Below, one piece after another: positions 43,928 to 53,085 of a DNA stretch of 64,000 nt. Source of the stretch: CAKZQX01 sp034437035 (lineage in GTDB: Bacteria; Chloroflexota; Chloroflexia; Chloroflexales; Chloroflexaceae). The position numbers and the translations under genes are program-made. The notes beneath the pieces are model-generated. The model saw only the letters and a program-made list of their open reading frames with translations. It was not told the origin of the DNA and did not search any database. The number at the start of each line of letters is the position of its first letter. The first letter of the stretch is position 1. The stretch is from assembly GCA_034437035.1 (NCBI GenBank), contig DAOTUI010000283.1:1-64000 (forward strand). Direction: 5' to 3'.

Positions 43928-44647
43928 ATGAGCAGAGAACAGAATGGCCGGGTGGTGCTGGTCAACGGTGCCTCCGGCGGATTGGGCCCGGCGGTTGTGC
44001 AGGTCTTCGTCGAAGAAGGCAGCAATCTGGTGCTGACCGCGCGCCGGCAAGAGCAGTTGGAGCAGACCGCAACCGACCTGGGGTTGGATCTGCAGAAAAC
44101 GCTGCTGATCCCGGCAGATCTGACGGATCGTTCCGCTGTCTCAAAGCTGATTTCGACCACGAAAAAGCGTTTTGGACCGATTGATGTGGTAGCGCATGTG
44201 ACCGGCGGCTTTAGCGGTGGCGTGCCTGTCCAGAGTATCGAGCCGGATGCGTGGCATGCGATGCTCAACCTGAATCTTACGGCTGCGTTTCTGGTGGCGC
44301 GGGCAGTGCTGCCCAGCATGCTGGAGCGCGGCACCGGCAAACTGGTCTTTGTCAGCAGTCGCAGCGGAAGCCGGCCAACCCCGAACCTCGCCGAGTATAC
44401 CGTCAGCAAAAGCAGTCTGGATATGTTTGTGCAGGTGCTGGCCGAGGAGACGCGCCAGCATGGGGTGAATGTGAATGCAGTTGCGCCATCGGTGATCGAT
44501 ACGCCGACGAATCGCAAGTTTAATCCCAAAGCGGATTATGACACCTGGGTCACACCGGAGTCGATTGCCGGGGTGATCCGATTCCTGGCCTCGGACGCGG
44601 CCCGCGATATTCACGGGGCTATCGTGCCGATCTATGGGCGGGCGTGA
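43928..44647 (+). CDS. Short-chain dehydrogenase/reductase
   Basis: 239 residues from ATG 43928 (AAGGAGG upstream). Classical SDR: cofactor loop VNGASGGLGPAV with basic residues TARRQ suggesting NADP, Asn in LNLNLTAAFLVARA, Ser in LVFVSSRSGSR, and catalytic Tyr/Lys in EYTVSKSSLDMFV. A typical ending VAPSVIDTPTNRKF is present. The substrate is unknown. Monocistronic, convergent with the glycosyltransferase. Confidence 0.87.
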   Translation: MSREQNGRVVLVNGASGGLGPAVVQVFVEEGSNLVLTARRQEQLEQTATDLGLDLQKTLLIPADLTDRSAVSKLISTTKKRFGPIDVVAHVTGGFSGGVPVQSIEPDAWHAMLNLNLTAAFLVARAVLPSMLERGTGKLVFVSSRSGSRPTPNLAEYTVSKSSLDMFVQVLAEETRQHGVNVNAVAPSVIDTPTNRKFNPKADYDTWVTPESIAGVIRFLASDAARDIHGAIVPIYGRA

Positions 44648-44750
44648 GGGCAGGCGAAGGACTGAGGGCGAAGGACTGAGGACGAAGGACGGCCTTTTCT
44701 GATCGTAAAACCGATATTTCGTCTTTCGTCTTTCGTCTTTCGTCGTAGAA
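44648..44750. repeat. 7-bp tandem repeats with an inverted partner
   Basis: Repeats of GCGAAGGACTGAG-type (GAAGGAC) units, then TCGTCTT units (TTTCGTCTTTCGTCTTTCGT). The two arms are complementary and could form an imperfect hairpin between the convergent SDR and glycosyltransferase genes. Confidence 0.65.
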
Positions 44751-44758
44751 CTCAAGAC

Positions 44759-45535
44759 TCAAAATTCAAACCTCTTAGGCATAAACCCGCAGCGTACCAA
44801 CTCGAACCAGGCCATGGAGCCGCAGAGGAACAGCCCCAGCAGCCCATCGCGCCAGCCGCCAAGCGCGACATAGCGCCGCCAGAACTCGCGCGCAGGTGCG
44901 CCCAGGAAGTTACGCCCACGCACGCGCTGCCCCGTCCCGGCAAGCGTGCGCGCTTCGGCCAGCGCATACCCGGTCTGCTTCTGCCAGAACTCTCCCAGGC
45001 GCTCGATATTGTAGTGCAGCAGATGCCCCGTGAGTGTACGCGTTGTCCCCTGCATCTGCACCAGTTCATGCACCAGCCGCTGCTCATCGTAGTGGACGCG
45101 CGTGCGCCGCAGCAGCCGAAGCTGATGATCCGGGTACCAGCCGCCACCGCGCAACCGCTGCCCAAAGAAAACATTATGTCGAGGTATCCAGTAGCCCGCC
45201 ACCCCGTTATCGTCCGCTTCCACCGCCGCAGCAATCTCCTGTCGCAGTTCCGGCGTCACCCGCTCGTCGGCATCGACAAAAAGCACCCACGCGCCCCGAC
45301 AGAGCTGCAACGCCCGGTTGCGCTGCGCCGGATAGCCGCGCCAGGGCTCGACATGCACCTGCGCACCGTACTCCCGGCAGATCGCCCCGGTGCGATCCCG
45401 CGAGCGATCATCAAGCAACACGACCAACTCACCGGCCAGATCGACCAGGCTCGCCAGGCAGTCGCCAATGTGTCGTTCCTCGTCCCGGGCAATAATTGCC
45501 ACCGTGAGCGCCGGTTCCGAATTTACATTTATCAT
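44759..45535 (-). CDS. Glycosyltransferase family 2 (WaaE-like)
   Basis: 258 residues of GT-A fold, similar to the LPS-core/KdtX-type GT2 enzymes. Signatures: LTVAIIARDEERHIGDCLAS, VVLLDDRSRDRTGAI, the VLFVDADERVTPEL metal motif, and WYPDHQLRLLRR-TRVHYDE. A C-terminal hydrophobic stretch (LLGLFLCGSMAWFELVRCGF) may anchor it to the membrane. Single gene with R1 copy K upstream. Confidence 0.86.
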   Translation of the reverse strand: MINVNSEPALTVAIIARDEERHIGDCLASLVDLAGELVVLLDDRSRDRTGAICREYGAQVHVEPWRGYPAQRNRALQLCRGAWVLFVDADERVTPELRQEIAAAVEADDNGVAGYWIPRHNVFFGQRLRGGGWYPDHQLRLLRRTRVHYDEQRLVHELVQMQGTTRTLTGHLLHYNIERLGEFWQKQTGYALAEARTLAGTGQRVRGRNFLGAPAREFWRRYVALGGWRDGLLGLFLCGSMAWFELVRCGFMPKRFEF

Positions 45536-45626
45536 GTGTCAATCATAAAGACCGCAGAAAACGACCGGAGCAGTTGGCGGCCCCGGCGTTCCCTGCGGTC
45601 AGGTAAACGGATTCCATCTCACATTA

Positions 45627-45823
45627 CAGGAGTTACGCAGTCCCTGACCTGGAAGGTAATTTCGCCTCCGGCAGGGCGGAAGAAGCCCATCTTTTTTCAC
45701 AAAAATGTTGCACTATGTGCAACATTTTTGTGAAAAAAGATAAAGACGTACCATGCTGCCGCAGGCGAAGCCGGCTTCCATCAGGTCAAACGTCCGGTTT
45801 GGATCTCAACCGCGTAAGTCCTG
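45627..45823. mobile_element. R1 palindromic MITE, copy K
   Basis: A 197-bp element from CAGGAGTTACGCAGTC (45627) to ACCGCGTAAGTCCTG (45823). Flanked by exact 8-bp direct repeats TCACATTA (45619-45626 and 45824-45831). The central stem is 25 bp perfect (45689-45713 / 45717-45741), loop TAT, core TTTTTTCACAAAAATG. The right repeat contains the doxX stop codon. Confidence 0.9.
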
Positions 45824-45828
45824 TCACA

Positions 45829-46251
45829 TTATGTATACTTGGGACTCAAAACATTCTTCTCCAGAGCCAACGCGCCCGAGCCCATCAGGATAAGCGCGAC
45901 CAACCCGGCGAGCAGCGCCAGATCCAGTTCAAAGCCGCCGATCAACCCCTGCGTCAGCTTGACCGCAAAGATGGCGACGATCATGATAATTGCCAGCAAG
46001 ATCGCCGCGATGCGCGTACCAAAGCCCAGAATCAGGGCCAATCCCCCCAATGCCTCGATCAGCGCCACCAGCGGCGCCATCAGGCCGGGTAGCGGTATAC
46101 CCTGGTCGCCAAAAAACCCGGTAACACCGGTCAGATTCATCCCGCCAAACACGCCAAGCTTCTGCAGACCATGGGCCAGGAAGATAATGCCAATGGCAAC
46201 GCGCAGCACCAGCGGAGCATAACCCGAATATTTGTTGAGCGACGCGAACAT
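45829..46251 (-). CDS. DoxX family membrane protein
   Basis: 140 residues, four predicted helices (LVLRVAIGIIFLAHGLQKLG, LVALIEALGGLALILGFGT, IAAILLAIIMIVAIFAVKL, LALLAGLVALILMGSGALAL). The family is small membrane proteins named after a quinol-oxidase subunit; some act in redox balance. AGGAGGTCTTAACAG precedes the ATG. A minus-strand promoter lies about 300 bp upstream. Its TAA stop is part of the 8-bp target repeat of R1 copy K. Confidence 0.88.
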   Translation of the reverse strand: MFASLNKYSGYAPLVLRVAIGIIFLAHGLQKLGVFGGMNLTGVTGFFGDQGIPLPGLMAPLVALIEALGGLALILGFGTRIAAILLAIIMIVAIFAVKLTQGLIGGFELDLALLAGLVALILMGSGALALEKNVLSPKYT

Positions 46252-46735
46252 CTGTTAAGACCTCCTGTGTATTTCAAAAACCGACACCGATCCAACCTTC
46301 GACTGGTCACGGTATACCGTACACGCCGTTCAAGCAGAAACGCCGTGAACCGGCATCCATCCACACTGTGGCCTTCGGGGTTTTGATATCAACCGGATAT
46401 CCTGCGCGTCTGCGCGTCTATGCATCTTTGCAATCGGTGCGACGTTGCGTAAGCCTATTTGAAGGGTATTGGGGTTAACCCAAGTATACCAGGTAGACGC
46501 AATAATGTTGTGTAAGAAAGATTACATTCGGTAGTGGGTAAACTACGCCTATTGTAGCATGCTGTGCGCTGGTGGCAACTTTCCCAACCCTACCTGGCGG
46601 CGGAAAATGGTACAATAGGCCGGATATGACGCAAAGACGCGACACTGCGAGACGCGATGCTGCGAACCGGATAAACCTCCCGACCAGTGCCGCATGCCAT
46701 CGCAATCACAGAACGCCATTCCCACGGAGACGGCT
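46252..46735. other. Intergenic region with a promoter and an R1-flank relic
   Basis: No gene seen. It holds the doxX-direction promoter at 46551-46578 and CGTAAGCC-TATTTGAAGGGTATT (46449-46470), related to the sequence right of R1 copy E. A TACAAT on the plus strand near 46611 could be a -10 box for the pdh genes but lacks a clear -35. Confidence 0.5.
46551..46578 (-). promoter_or_regulatory. Sigma70-type promoter, minus strand
   Basis: On the minus strand: TTGCCA (46578-46573), a 16-nt spacer, TACAAT (46556-46551). It points to doxX, 300 bp away. Confidence 0.55.
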
Positions 46736-47698
46736 ATGGATCTTTCCCCAGACCAGTTGACCCAGGCACACTACTGGATGCGGCTGACCCACGCGTTCGA
46801 TGACCGGGTCATGAAACTCCATGAACAGGGCAAAATTATCGGCGGATACTTCTCGCAACTGGGGCACGAGGCCATCAGTGTGGGTGCGGCAATGGCGTTG
46901 CAACCCGCCGATGTGATCGCGCCGATGCACCGCGACCTGTGAGCCTCCCTGGTGCGCGGCATAACGCCCCGACGGATGCTGGCCCAGCATTTTGGGCGGG
47001 CGACCGGCGTCAGCGGCGGCCGCGATACCAACCTGCATGGCTGCGGTGATCTCAGCCTGAATATCGTTGGTTTTGTGAGCATGCTGCCCGCCTCAATGCC
47101 GGTGATTGCCGGCGTGGCGCATGCGTTCCGGCTCAAGGGCGAGCCCCGGGTTGCCATGACCTTCTTTGGCGACGGCAGCAGCAGCGAAGGGCTCTGCCAC
47201 GAGACGCTCAACTGGGCGGCGGTTTTTCAGGTGCCGGCGGTGTTTATCTGCGAGAACAACCAGTATGCCTACTCCACTCCGCTCTCTCGGCAGATGCGCA
47301 TCGCCGATATTGCCGACCGCGCGGCGGGCTATGGCATGCCGGGCGTGGTGGTTGACGGCAATAACTTCCTGGACGTCCACACAGCGGCGGTAGAGGCGGT
47401 CGAACGCGCCCGCTCCGGCGGCGGCCCCACGCTGATCGAGTGCAAGACGATGCGCATGCGTGGGCATGCCATCCACGACAACATGGCCTATGTTCCCCAG
47501 GAACTGCTGGACGCGTGGGCCGAGCGCGACCCGCTGTTACGCTTTGAACAGCATCTGCGCGAACATGGCATGCTGGACGACGCAGCCCTGGCCGACCTGA
47601 ATGCCCGCGTTGCGGCCGAAATTGACGATGCGCAAACCTTTGCCGAAGCGTCGCCCTATCCCGACCCGGCCACCCTGACCGAGGGGGTGTACCGATGA
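46736..47698 (+). pseudogene. pdhA: Pyruvate dehydrogenase E1 alpha with in-frame TGA
   Basis: The frame from ATG 46736 encodes a full E1 alpha except for TGA at 46940-46942 (codon 69), between MHRDL and ASLVRGITPRR in the same frame. A Gly codon (GGA) fits the family here, so a single G-to-T change explains it. The rest is intact, including the thiamine-diphosphate motif FFGDGSSSEGLCHETLNWAA...ENNQYAYST and the RMRGHAIHD phosphorylation-loop region. pdhB overlaps by 4 bp and is intact. Possible causes are a nonsense mutation, a base error or readthrough. Selenocysteine is unlikely because Gly, not Cys, is expected. A restart at GTG 46952 would lose the N-terminus. Confidence 0.85.
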
Positions 47699-48675
47699 GC
47701 AGCGAGATGACCTACCTGGAGGCGATCCGCGCCGGGCTGCGCTACGAGATGCAGCGTGACCCGCGCGTGCTGGTCATGGGCGAGGATGTGGGCGTCTACG
47801 GGGGAGCATTCAAGGTGACACAGGGACTGCTGGAAGAGTTTGGTCCCGACCGGGTGATCGATACACCGATGGCCGAGGCATATATGGTAAGCGTGGCCTC
47901 CGGTATGGCTTTTATGGATCTGCGCCCGGTGGTGGAGATGCAGTTTGCCGACTTTATCGCCACCGGGTTTGACTCCATCGTTAACTTCGCAGCGACCAAC
48001 CACTATCGCTGGGGCGCACCCGTGCCGATTGTGATCCGCGCTCCAGGTGGCGGTGGATTGCGTGCCGGGCCATTCCACTCACAGAACCCGGAGGCCTGGT
48101 TTGTGCATACACCGGGCCTCAAGGTCGTCGCCCCGGCCACCCCCGCCGATGCGCGCGGCCTGCTGATCAGCGCCATCCGCGATCCCAACCCGGTCATCTA
48201 CTTCGAGACCAAATATCTCTACCGCTCGCTGCGGGGAGCGGTGCCCGAGGGCGAGGCGGGGATTGTGCCGCTGGGGCAGGCCGAGCTACGCCGCGCCGGC
48301 GAGGAGTTGAGCATCATCAGCTATGGCGCAATGGTCCACGAAGCACTGGCCGCCGCCGAGACGCTGGCAACGGAGGAGCATAGCATCGAGGTGCTGGATC
48401 TGCGTACACTGAAGCCGCTTGACCGGGAAGCCATTCTGGGTAGCGTGCGCAAGACCAGCAAGGTGTTGATCGTCCACGAGGCTAACATGACCGGCGGCAT
48501 CGGCGGGGAGATTGCCGCGCTGATTGCGGAGCATGCCTTCGAAGATCTCGACGGGCCGATTACACGGGTCGCCGCGCCGGATACGCCCGTGCCCTACAGC
48601 CCCCCGCTGGAGGATGCCTACCGCCCGAATGCCGAACGTATCCTCAAAGCGGCCCGAGAGTTGCTGGCGTATTGA
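47695..48675 (+). CDS. pdhB: Pyruvate dehydrogenase E1 beta (transketolase type)
   Basis: 326 residues; pairs with E1 alpha to decarboxylate pyruvate or a related 2-oxo acid. Signatures: MTYLEAIRAGLRYEMQRDP, VMGEDVGVYGGAFKVTQGL, VEMQFADFIATGFDSIVNFA, and the C-terminal transketolase domain with ISYGAMVHEALAAAE and VLIVHEANMTGGIGGEIAAL. The usual TPIAEAG reads TPMAEAYMVSVASG. It overlaps pdhA by ATGA. E2 and E3 genes are not in the window. Whether the physiological substrate is pyruvate, acetoin or a branched 2-oxo acid cannot be fixed from this pair alone. Confidence 0.92.
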   Translation: MSSEMTYLEAIRAGLRYEMQRDPRVLVMGEDVGVYGGAFKVTQGLLEEFGPDRVIDTPMAEAYMVSVASGMAFMDLRPVVEMQFADFIATGFDSIVNFAATNHYRWGAPVPIVIRAPGGGGLRAGPFHSQNPEAWFVHTPGLKVVAPATPADARGLLISAIRDPNPVIYFETKYLYRSLRGAVPEGEAGIVPLGQAELRRAGEELSIISYGAMVHEALAAAETLATEEHSIEVLDLRTLKPLDREAILGSVRKTSKVLIVHEANMTGGIGGEIAALIAEHAFEDLDGPITRVAAPDTPVPYSPPLEDAYRPNAERILKAARELLAY

Positions 48676-48758
48676 CGGGAGGCGTGGGACGTGAAACGTG
48701 GGACATGATTTTTTAAGGTCAACACCTTTCACATGCGGCCGGATTAGCGCGCTCAAAG

Positions 48759-48810
48759 GCGCAAAGCTGCAAAGGTTCTACGGTTCCCGGCACGCTTTGC
48801 GGCTTTGCGC
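48759..48810. terminator. GC-rich hairpin after pdhB
   Basis: GCGCAAAGC-T-GCAAAG (48759-48774) pairs with CTTTGC-G-GCTTTGCGC (48795-48810), one mismatch in 16. It lies between convergent pdhB and the DUF4351 gene. Confidence 0.65.
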
Positions 48811-48827
48811 AAGCTTATTTGAATGAT

Positions 48828-48882
48828 TAAACGTTCGAACGTTTAAACGTTTGAACGTTTGAACGTTTGAACGCGCACCTGG
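48828..48882. repeat. AACGTTTG tandem repeats
   Basis: Several head-to-tail AACGTTTG units with palindromic AACGTTCGAACGTT. A similar array lies at 49252-49290, so the DUF4351 frame is bracketed and reads into both. Confidence 0.75.
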
Positions 48883-49229
48883 TCAGGCGGTCCATGGGTT
48901 GTCAGCCACGCTTCCAGGTCATCCACACTGCTGAAATCCAGCAGGGCATCCGCCAGATCCAGCAGGCGGACTGCGTCCAGGTGCTGCACCCGGGTCGTGG
49001 TGGCAGCACTGAGCGGGCCACATCGCCGGGCAAGCTGCCGTAGCAGTAACGCAATACGTTCCGCCTCTCGCCCATCTTCCCGCCCTTCTTCCCGGCCCGC
49101 GACCCGCCCTTCTTCCCGGCCTTCCTCCCGGCCCGCGACGCGCCCTTCTTCTCGGCCCTGTTCGCGCAGTTTGCGCATCATCGGCGTTTCGGGCAAGCCG
49201 TAATCTCGGGTGATAATCTGTTCCGCCAT
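48843..49229 (-). CDS. DUF4351-type protein, nuclease domain missing
   Basis: 128 residues. The middle holds repeated REEGRVAG / REEGREEG units (49080-49150), and the C-terminal half (IALLLRQLARRCGPLSAATT, LLDLADALLDFSSVDDLEAW) fits the DUF4351 helical domain. Full proteins of this kind carry an N-terminal Rpn/PD-(D/E)XK transposase-like nuclease; here only a short MAEQIITRDYGLPETPMMRK precedes the repeats, so the gene looks decayed. GAGGAG lies before the ATG. The last residues read out of the flanking AACGTTTG array. Confidence 0.65.
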   Translation of the reverse strand: MAEQIITRDYGLPETPMMRKLREQGREEGRVAGREEGREEGRVAGREEGREDGREAERIALLLRQLARRCGPLSAATTTRVQHLDAVRLLDLADALLDFSSVDDLEAWLTTHGPPDQVRVQTFKRSNV

Positions 49230-49274
49230 GGTCGCTATCTCCTCGAATGGTTGAACGTTCGAACGTTCAACCGT

Positions 49275-49400
49275 TCAAACGTTTGAACGCGCACCCGGTC
49301 GGGTGGTGACACTGCGCACCGGCTGACCGAGCAACCAGGCCGCAAAGTCCGCTGCTGCCGGCGCCATCAAGCGTTTGAGGAGATGATCGGTTTCTGCCAT
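49275..49400 (-). pseudogene. Short Rpn-like N-terminal remnant
   Basis: A 41-codon frame with a good ribosome site (CAGGAG). The start MAETDHLLKRLMAPAAADFA then AWLLGQP resembles the N-terminus of Rpn/DUF4351-type proteins, then runs through VTTRPGARSNV into the AACGTTTG array. Its end matches the RSNV end of the neighbouring 128-residue gene because both read the same repeat. Probably a decapitated paralogue. Confidence 0.5.
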
Positions 49401-49940
49401 GAATCTGCTCCTGCGTTGCACCTCGGGACGTTCGTTTGTTCCATGGTATAGTATAGCACCAGTACATACGTTTGGGGAAGCTACGGGAGCGATTGCTCAC
49501 CCTGCTCAGGCAAGACACCGACAGTCGGTGGGTGTAGCTTTCTGAAGGATGCCTGCTGCCTGAATGCCGACCATATTTTCATGGCCGCGCGAGAGTTGCC
49601 GGGGTATTGACGTGGGATCATCGGATCAAATCATGCGCAGGAGGTAGCGAGTGTACATTCATTTACAGGAGTTACACAGTAGGTATCCCGAGGCAGCGAA
49701 GCGGCCAGTTACACTTAGTAAGTTATTTCCTGGGACATAACCACATTATTTGACTCTCAGGGTATTCCATTATCGGCAGATCTTATTGTATGCTGTATGT
49801 GAGATGAACAGGGTTGACAGCCTCTGTGGGAGGTTTTTACAGAACGAACAGAGATTCTTATGGCTACCGAAAGATGACTAGCCATTACAGCCCACGTCTC
49901 ACGTCTCACGCCTCACACCTCACGCCTCACGTCTCACGCC
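49401..49940. other. Intergenic relic region
   Basis: No intact gene. It holds a copy of the pdhB 3' end (49546-49610), a solo R1-like end CAGGAGTTACACAGT (49673-49687 region) and CTCACGY tandem repeats at 49889-49949, the last reaching the stop of the VWA gene. Confidence 0.55.
49546..49610 (+). pseudogene. Duplicated 3' end of pdhB
   Basis: 65 bp align without gaps to 48611-48675; the last 51 bp are about 80% identical. The piece reads LNAD-IF-AARELPGY then stop, against PNAERILKAARELLAY then stop in pdhB. It is the remnant of a second copy on the far side of the DUF4351 locus. Confidence 0.7.
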
Positions 49941-52900
49941 TCACGCCTCCCCCTCTCCCTCCGACCGCTCCTGCCGCCGCCGCGCGCGCTGCTTGGCAAC
50001 CAGCAACCGGGCCAGCGCATCGTCCGACTGGGCTGCAGTGCCTGGCTGTGACGGACGCGGCTGCGCTACTGTTTTCTTTTGCGGTTTCGGTTTTGTTTCC
50101 GGTTTTGTTTCCGGCTGTGGCGATGTTGCCGGTTGGGCTGATTGGGCCGCCGCGGGTTGCCGGGAGGTCGCAGGTGCGCCTGCGCTGTCGGCAGTGGTAG
50201 ACGCCTCGGTGGGCGCGGGGCGCGGTGGATTGCTCTGCTCATGCCGGCTGCGCTGCTGTGTGCCGCGCACACGCGAGCGGGCCGTCTGCAGGCGCGAGAT
50301 GGTTGTCGGGGTGACGCCGGCCTGAGGACGAGGACGCCGCCGGGGTAGCCGCAGCCATGCCGGCAGCGACTGAAAATCGCTGCGGCGCAGAAACAGCCGG
50401 CGGAGCGCGATATCGAACGGCCAGATCAGCAGCGCCAGCCAGAGCAGCGGCAGCCCGATCTCCTGCGTCTCGCCGACATCCTGTCCGGTTGGCGCAAATA
50501 CCTCGGCGGGCGCGGGCGACTCCCGCCCGGCGGTGATCTCCGTCAGGCCGGCGAGGATCTGCGGGCTGTCTTCGCGGGCGCTGTATTCGGGCGAATAGGC
50601 CACCACCAGTCCGCCGCTCAGATTGCCCAGCGCCTGACCGTCCCCATCCAGGACAGCAATCCGGGTCAGGTAGACGCCGGGCGTGTCGGCGGGGGCGGTG
50701 GCACGGTAGCGGCCGGCTCCCACCTGCGTAAACGCCAGCGGAATGCCCTGGTCCTGCGGGTTGAGCAGCCGCCCCTGGAGGTCGGCAGCGTCAACCGGGC
50801 GGCCCTGCGCATCGCGCACGGTGACATCAACGAAAGCCTGTCCATCGCGCGCCTGGGCTTCCAGGGCCAGTCCTTCGGTCTGCCGGGGCGGCAGCAGCGC
50901 GTCCAGCAGCCCGCCGACAAAGCGCGGGAAGCCCGACCAGGCCACCCACTCGCGCGCCCACTGCGCTTTAAAATCGCTGGTCCAGGCGATGCTGCGCCCC
51001 AGGCCATACTGCCACTGCGCCAGGATCGGCTTGCCGTCGGGCGAAACCAGGATGGTGCGCGCGGCCTGGCGCGGCTCGGTGGCGTTGTAGCCATACAGCG
51101 GCGGCAGTTCACCCACCCCCCGCACCACCGGCGCGGGCAGCGCCACAACCGGCGTAAACTGCTCCTCCACAATATCGCGGCCAATCACGGTGACGGTTTC
51201 GGCCAGGAAGACACGCGGCACATCGTCAATCGCCGTGACGCGGTAGTAGCGCCCACCCCCCAGTTCGGCGATCTGGCGCAGTTCCGGGTTGGCGTCAACT
51301 CCGATTGAAACCACCGTGATGGTAATTTGCGCATCACGCATCTGATTGATCAGGTCGGCATAGTTGCTGCCGGCGATGCCATCGGTGAGCAGGATGACAT
51401 GTTTGGTTTTAGCGTCAATATCGGGCAGCGCCCGGGCCGCAAGTTCAATCCCGCTACGGATATCGGTGCCGCCGCCGTCGTTAAACTGGCTGAGCGACTG
51501 CTCCACATCCACAATATCGGGCAACGGTTGCATCGGCATAATCCAGGATGCGGCCGTGTCAAAGGCCACTACCCCCATCTGGTCATTCTGTTCCAACCCC
51601 AGACTGGCCTGGTAGACTGCCTCCTTCGCCAGGTCGAGTTTGGTGCGACCACTGCCGCCGCCCGGACTGGACATACTGCCGCTCCGGTCAATGACCAGGG
51701 TCAGCGCGACATCGGGGCGCTCCTCAGTATCCTTCGGATCAAGCTCCACCGGCAGCGCCGCGGCAACCGGACTGCGCCGCCAGCCACCCGCGCCAAAGGA
51801 CTCACGCCCGCCGATCATCGCCAGGCTGCCGCCCTGCTCGCGCACATACACCGGCAGCGCCGTCTGCAGCCCGTGGGGCACATCGCGCGCCGGCAGATCG
51901 ACCAGCACAACCGCGGCATAGCGCTGCAGGTCGGCCTGGGTTGCGGGCACCTGATCGGGCGAACGCACCTCGACGCGGGCGTTGGCCGCCTCCAGCGCTT
52001 CCTGGAGCGGGGCAGCCCGATCCGGATCGCCGGCGATCAACAGGACGCGGGGCGGTCCCTGAACATCGGTGAACGCGGCAGCGCGGTTGTTGAGCGACTG
52101 CGTATCGCCCTGCGCCTCCAGCCGCACCTCGAAACGCCGAAACCCGGCCTCACCGCCGGGTATGCTGATCGGCACACGCGTCAGGCCCGGTTCCAACTGC
52201 ACTTCGCGTGTCTCGATCAGTTCGCCATCAGCCAGGATCTGCAATTGCCCGCTGGTGGCGATACTGCTGCGGATGTGCGCCTCCAGTGTGACCGACTGAC
52301 CCTCGCGGGCGATGTCGGGCGCATCCAGGGCGCTGACCAGCACATCGGGGCCGGAGGCGTCGGGCAGGGCAACCACATCGAGCGGCACCCCACGCACCGC
52401 CGCCAGGCGCGCCGCCTCAAATGCGCGGCCCTCGTTGGCGCTGCCGTCGCTCAACAGCACCAGGCGTTTCTGGGCGTCCGCCGGAAAGAGCGCCAGACCA
52501 AGCTGGATCGCCTCTTCGATATTGGTGCGGCCGGCGATAGGCGTCGAAGTAAGCCGCCGCAGCGGCACCAGGTCGTTGGGCGCGCGTTCGACCAGGGCAT
52601 TCTGCCCAAAGACCACCACCGCCGCCTGATCGTTGGAGTCACCCGCGCTGACCGCCTCGTTGACATAGGTCAGCGCCTGTTCACGTTGCGCGGGGGCAAC
52701 CGAGTCGCTCCCGTCGATCAGAAAGACCACCGTTAGATCGCTGACCGGGCGTACCAGTTGGGCTCCGGCCAGCGCCAGCACCAGCGCCACCAGCGCCAGA
52801 CTGCGCAATCCTAGCAACGCCCAGAAGCGCCGCCGCCCCAGCCGGGTATAGTCATTCCTGCGCGTACCCAGGGTAAACAGCCAGAGCAGCGGGAGCAGCA

Positions 52901-52943
52901 GGAGCAGCCACAGCGCGAGTGGATATATAAATGTTATATGCAT
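49941..52943 (-). CDS. Membrane-anchored protein with two VWA domains
   Basis: 1000 residues. Two N-terminal helices (YPLALWLLLLLPLLWLF and FWALLGLRSLALVALVLALA), then a first VWA domain with a DGSDS MIDAS-like site. A beta region and a GATase-1-like segment (RVLLIAGDPDRAAPLQEALE, GGSLAMIGGRESFGAGGW) follow. The second VWA has a classic MIDAS (VIDRSGSMSS, GTDIRSGIELA, LLTDG). A late helix (GLPLLWLALLIWPFDIAL) leads to a long basic, Pro/Ala-rich cytoplasmic tail with PETKPETKPKPQKK. The layout resembles bacterial BatA/YegL-like VWA proteins combined with a glutamine-amidotransferase-like middle, often seen next to MoxR genes. Function unknown. Confidence 0.85.
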   Translation of the reverse strand: MHITFIYPLALWLLLLLPLLWLFTLGTRRNDYTRLGRRRFWALLGLRSLALVALVLALAGAQLVRPVSDLTVVFLIDGSDSVAPAQREQALTYVNEAVSAGDSNDQAAVVVFGQNALVERAPNDLVPLRRLTSTPIAGRTNIEEAIQLGLALFPADAQKRLVLLSDGSANEGRAFEAARLAAVRGVPLDVVALPDASGPDVLVSALDAPDIAREGQSVTLEAHIRSSIATSGQLQILADGELIETREVQLEPGLTRVPISIPGGEAGFRRFEVRLEAQGDTQSLNNRAAAFTDVQGPPRVLLIAGDPDRAAPLQEALEAANARVEVRSPDQVPATQADLQRYAAVVLVDLPARDVPHGLQTALPVYVREQGGSLAMIGGRESFGAGGWRRSPVAAALPVELDPKDTEERPDVALTLVIDRSGSMSSPGGGSGRTKLDLAKEAVYQASLGLEQNDQMGVVAFDTAASWIMPMQPLPDIVDVEQSLSQFNDGGGTDIRSGIELAARALPDIDAKTKHVILLTDGIAGSNYADLINQMRDAQITITVVSIGVDANPELRQIAELGGGRYYRVTAIDDVPRVFLAETVTVIGRDIVEEQFTPVVALPAPVVRGVGELPPLYGYNATEPRQAARTILVSPDGKPILAQWQYGLGRSIAWTSDFKAQWAREWVAWSGFPRFVGGLLDALLPPRQTEGLALEAQARDGQAFVDVTVRDAQGRPVDAADLQGRLLNPQDQGIPLAFTQVGAGRYRATAPADTPGVYLTRIAVLDGDGQALGNLSGGLVVAYSPEYSAREDSPQILAGLTEITAGRESPAPAEVFAPTGQDVGETQEIGLPLLWLALLIWPFDIALRRLFLRRSDFQSLPAWLRLPRRRPRPQAGVTPTTISRLQTARSRVRGTQQRSRHEQSNPPRPAPTEASTTADSAGAPATSRQPAAAQSAQPATSPQPETKPETKPKPQKKTVAQPRPSQPGTAAQSDDALARLLVAKQRARRRQERSEGEGEA

Positions 52944-53085
52944 ACGGTTCTATTTGTTCCAGCGTTATTCACCACAAAGCGCACCAGGCGCCTGAAGCTA
53001 TGGAAGAAACCTTGTTCATTGCCGGTTAACCTGTTCAGATTCACTATACAACAAAACGGCGCGCTTTGCAGGGAACGCCCGAATG

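Noticed and set aside
46940..46942. TGA in pdhA as a selenocysteine codon
   Set aside because: The family has Gly here, not Cys, and I see no obvious SECIS-like hairpin immediately after it.
51327..52736. 469-codon + strand frame
   Set aside because: Antisense to the VWA protein, which has two VWA domains with MIDAS-like motifs.
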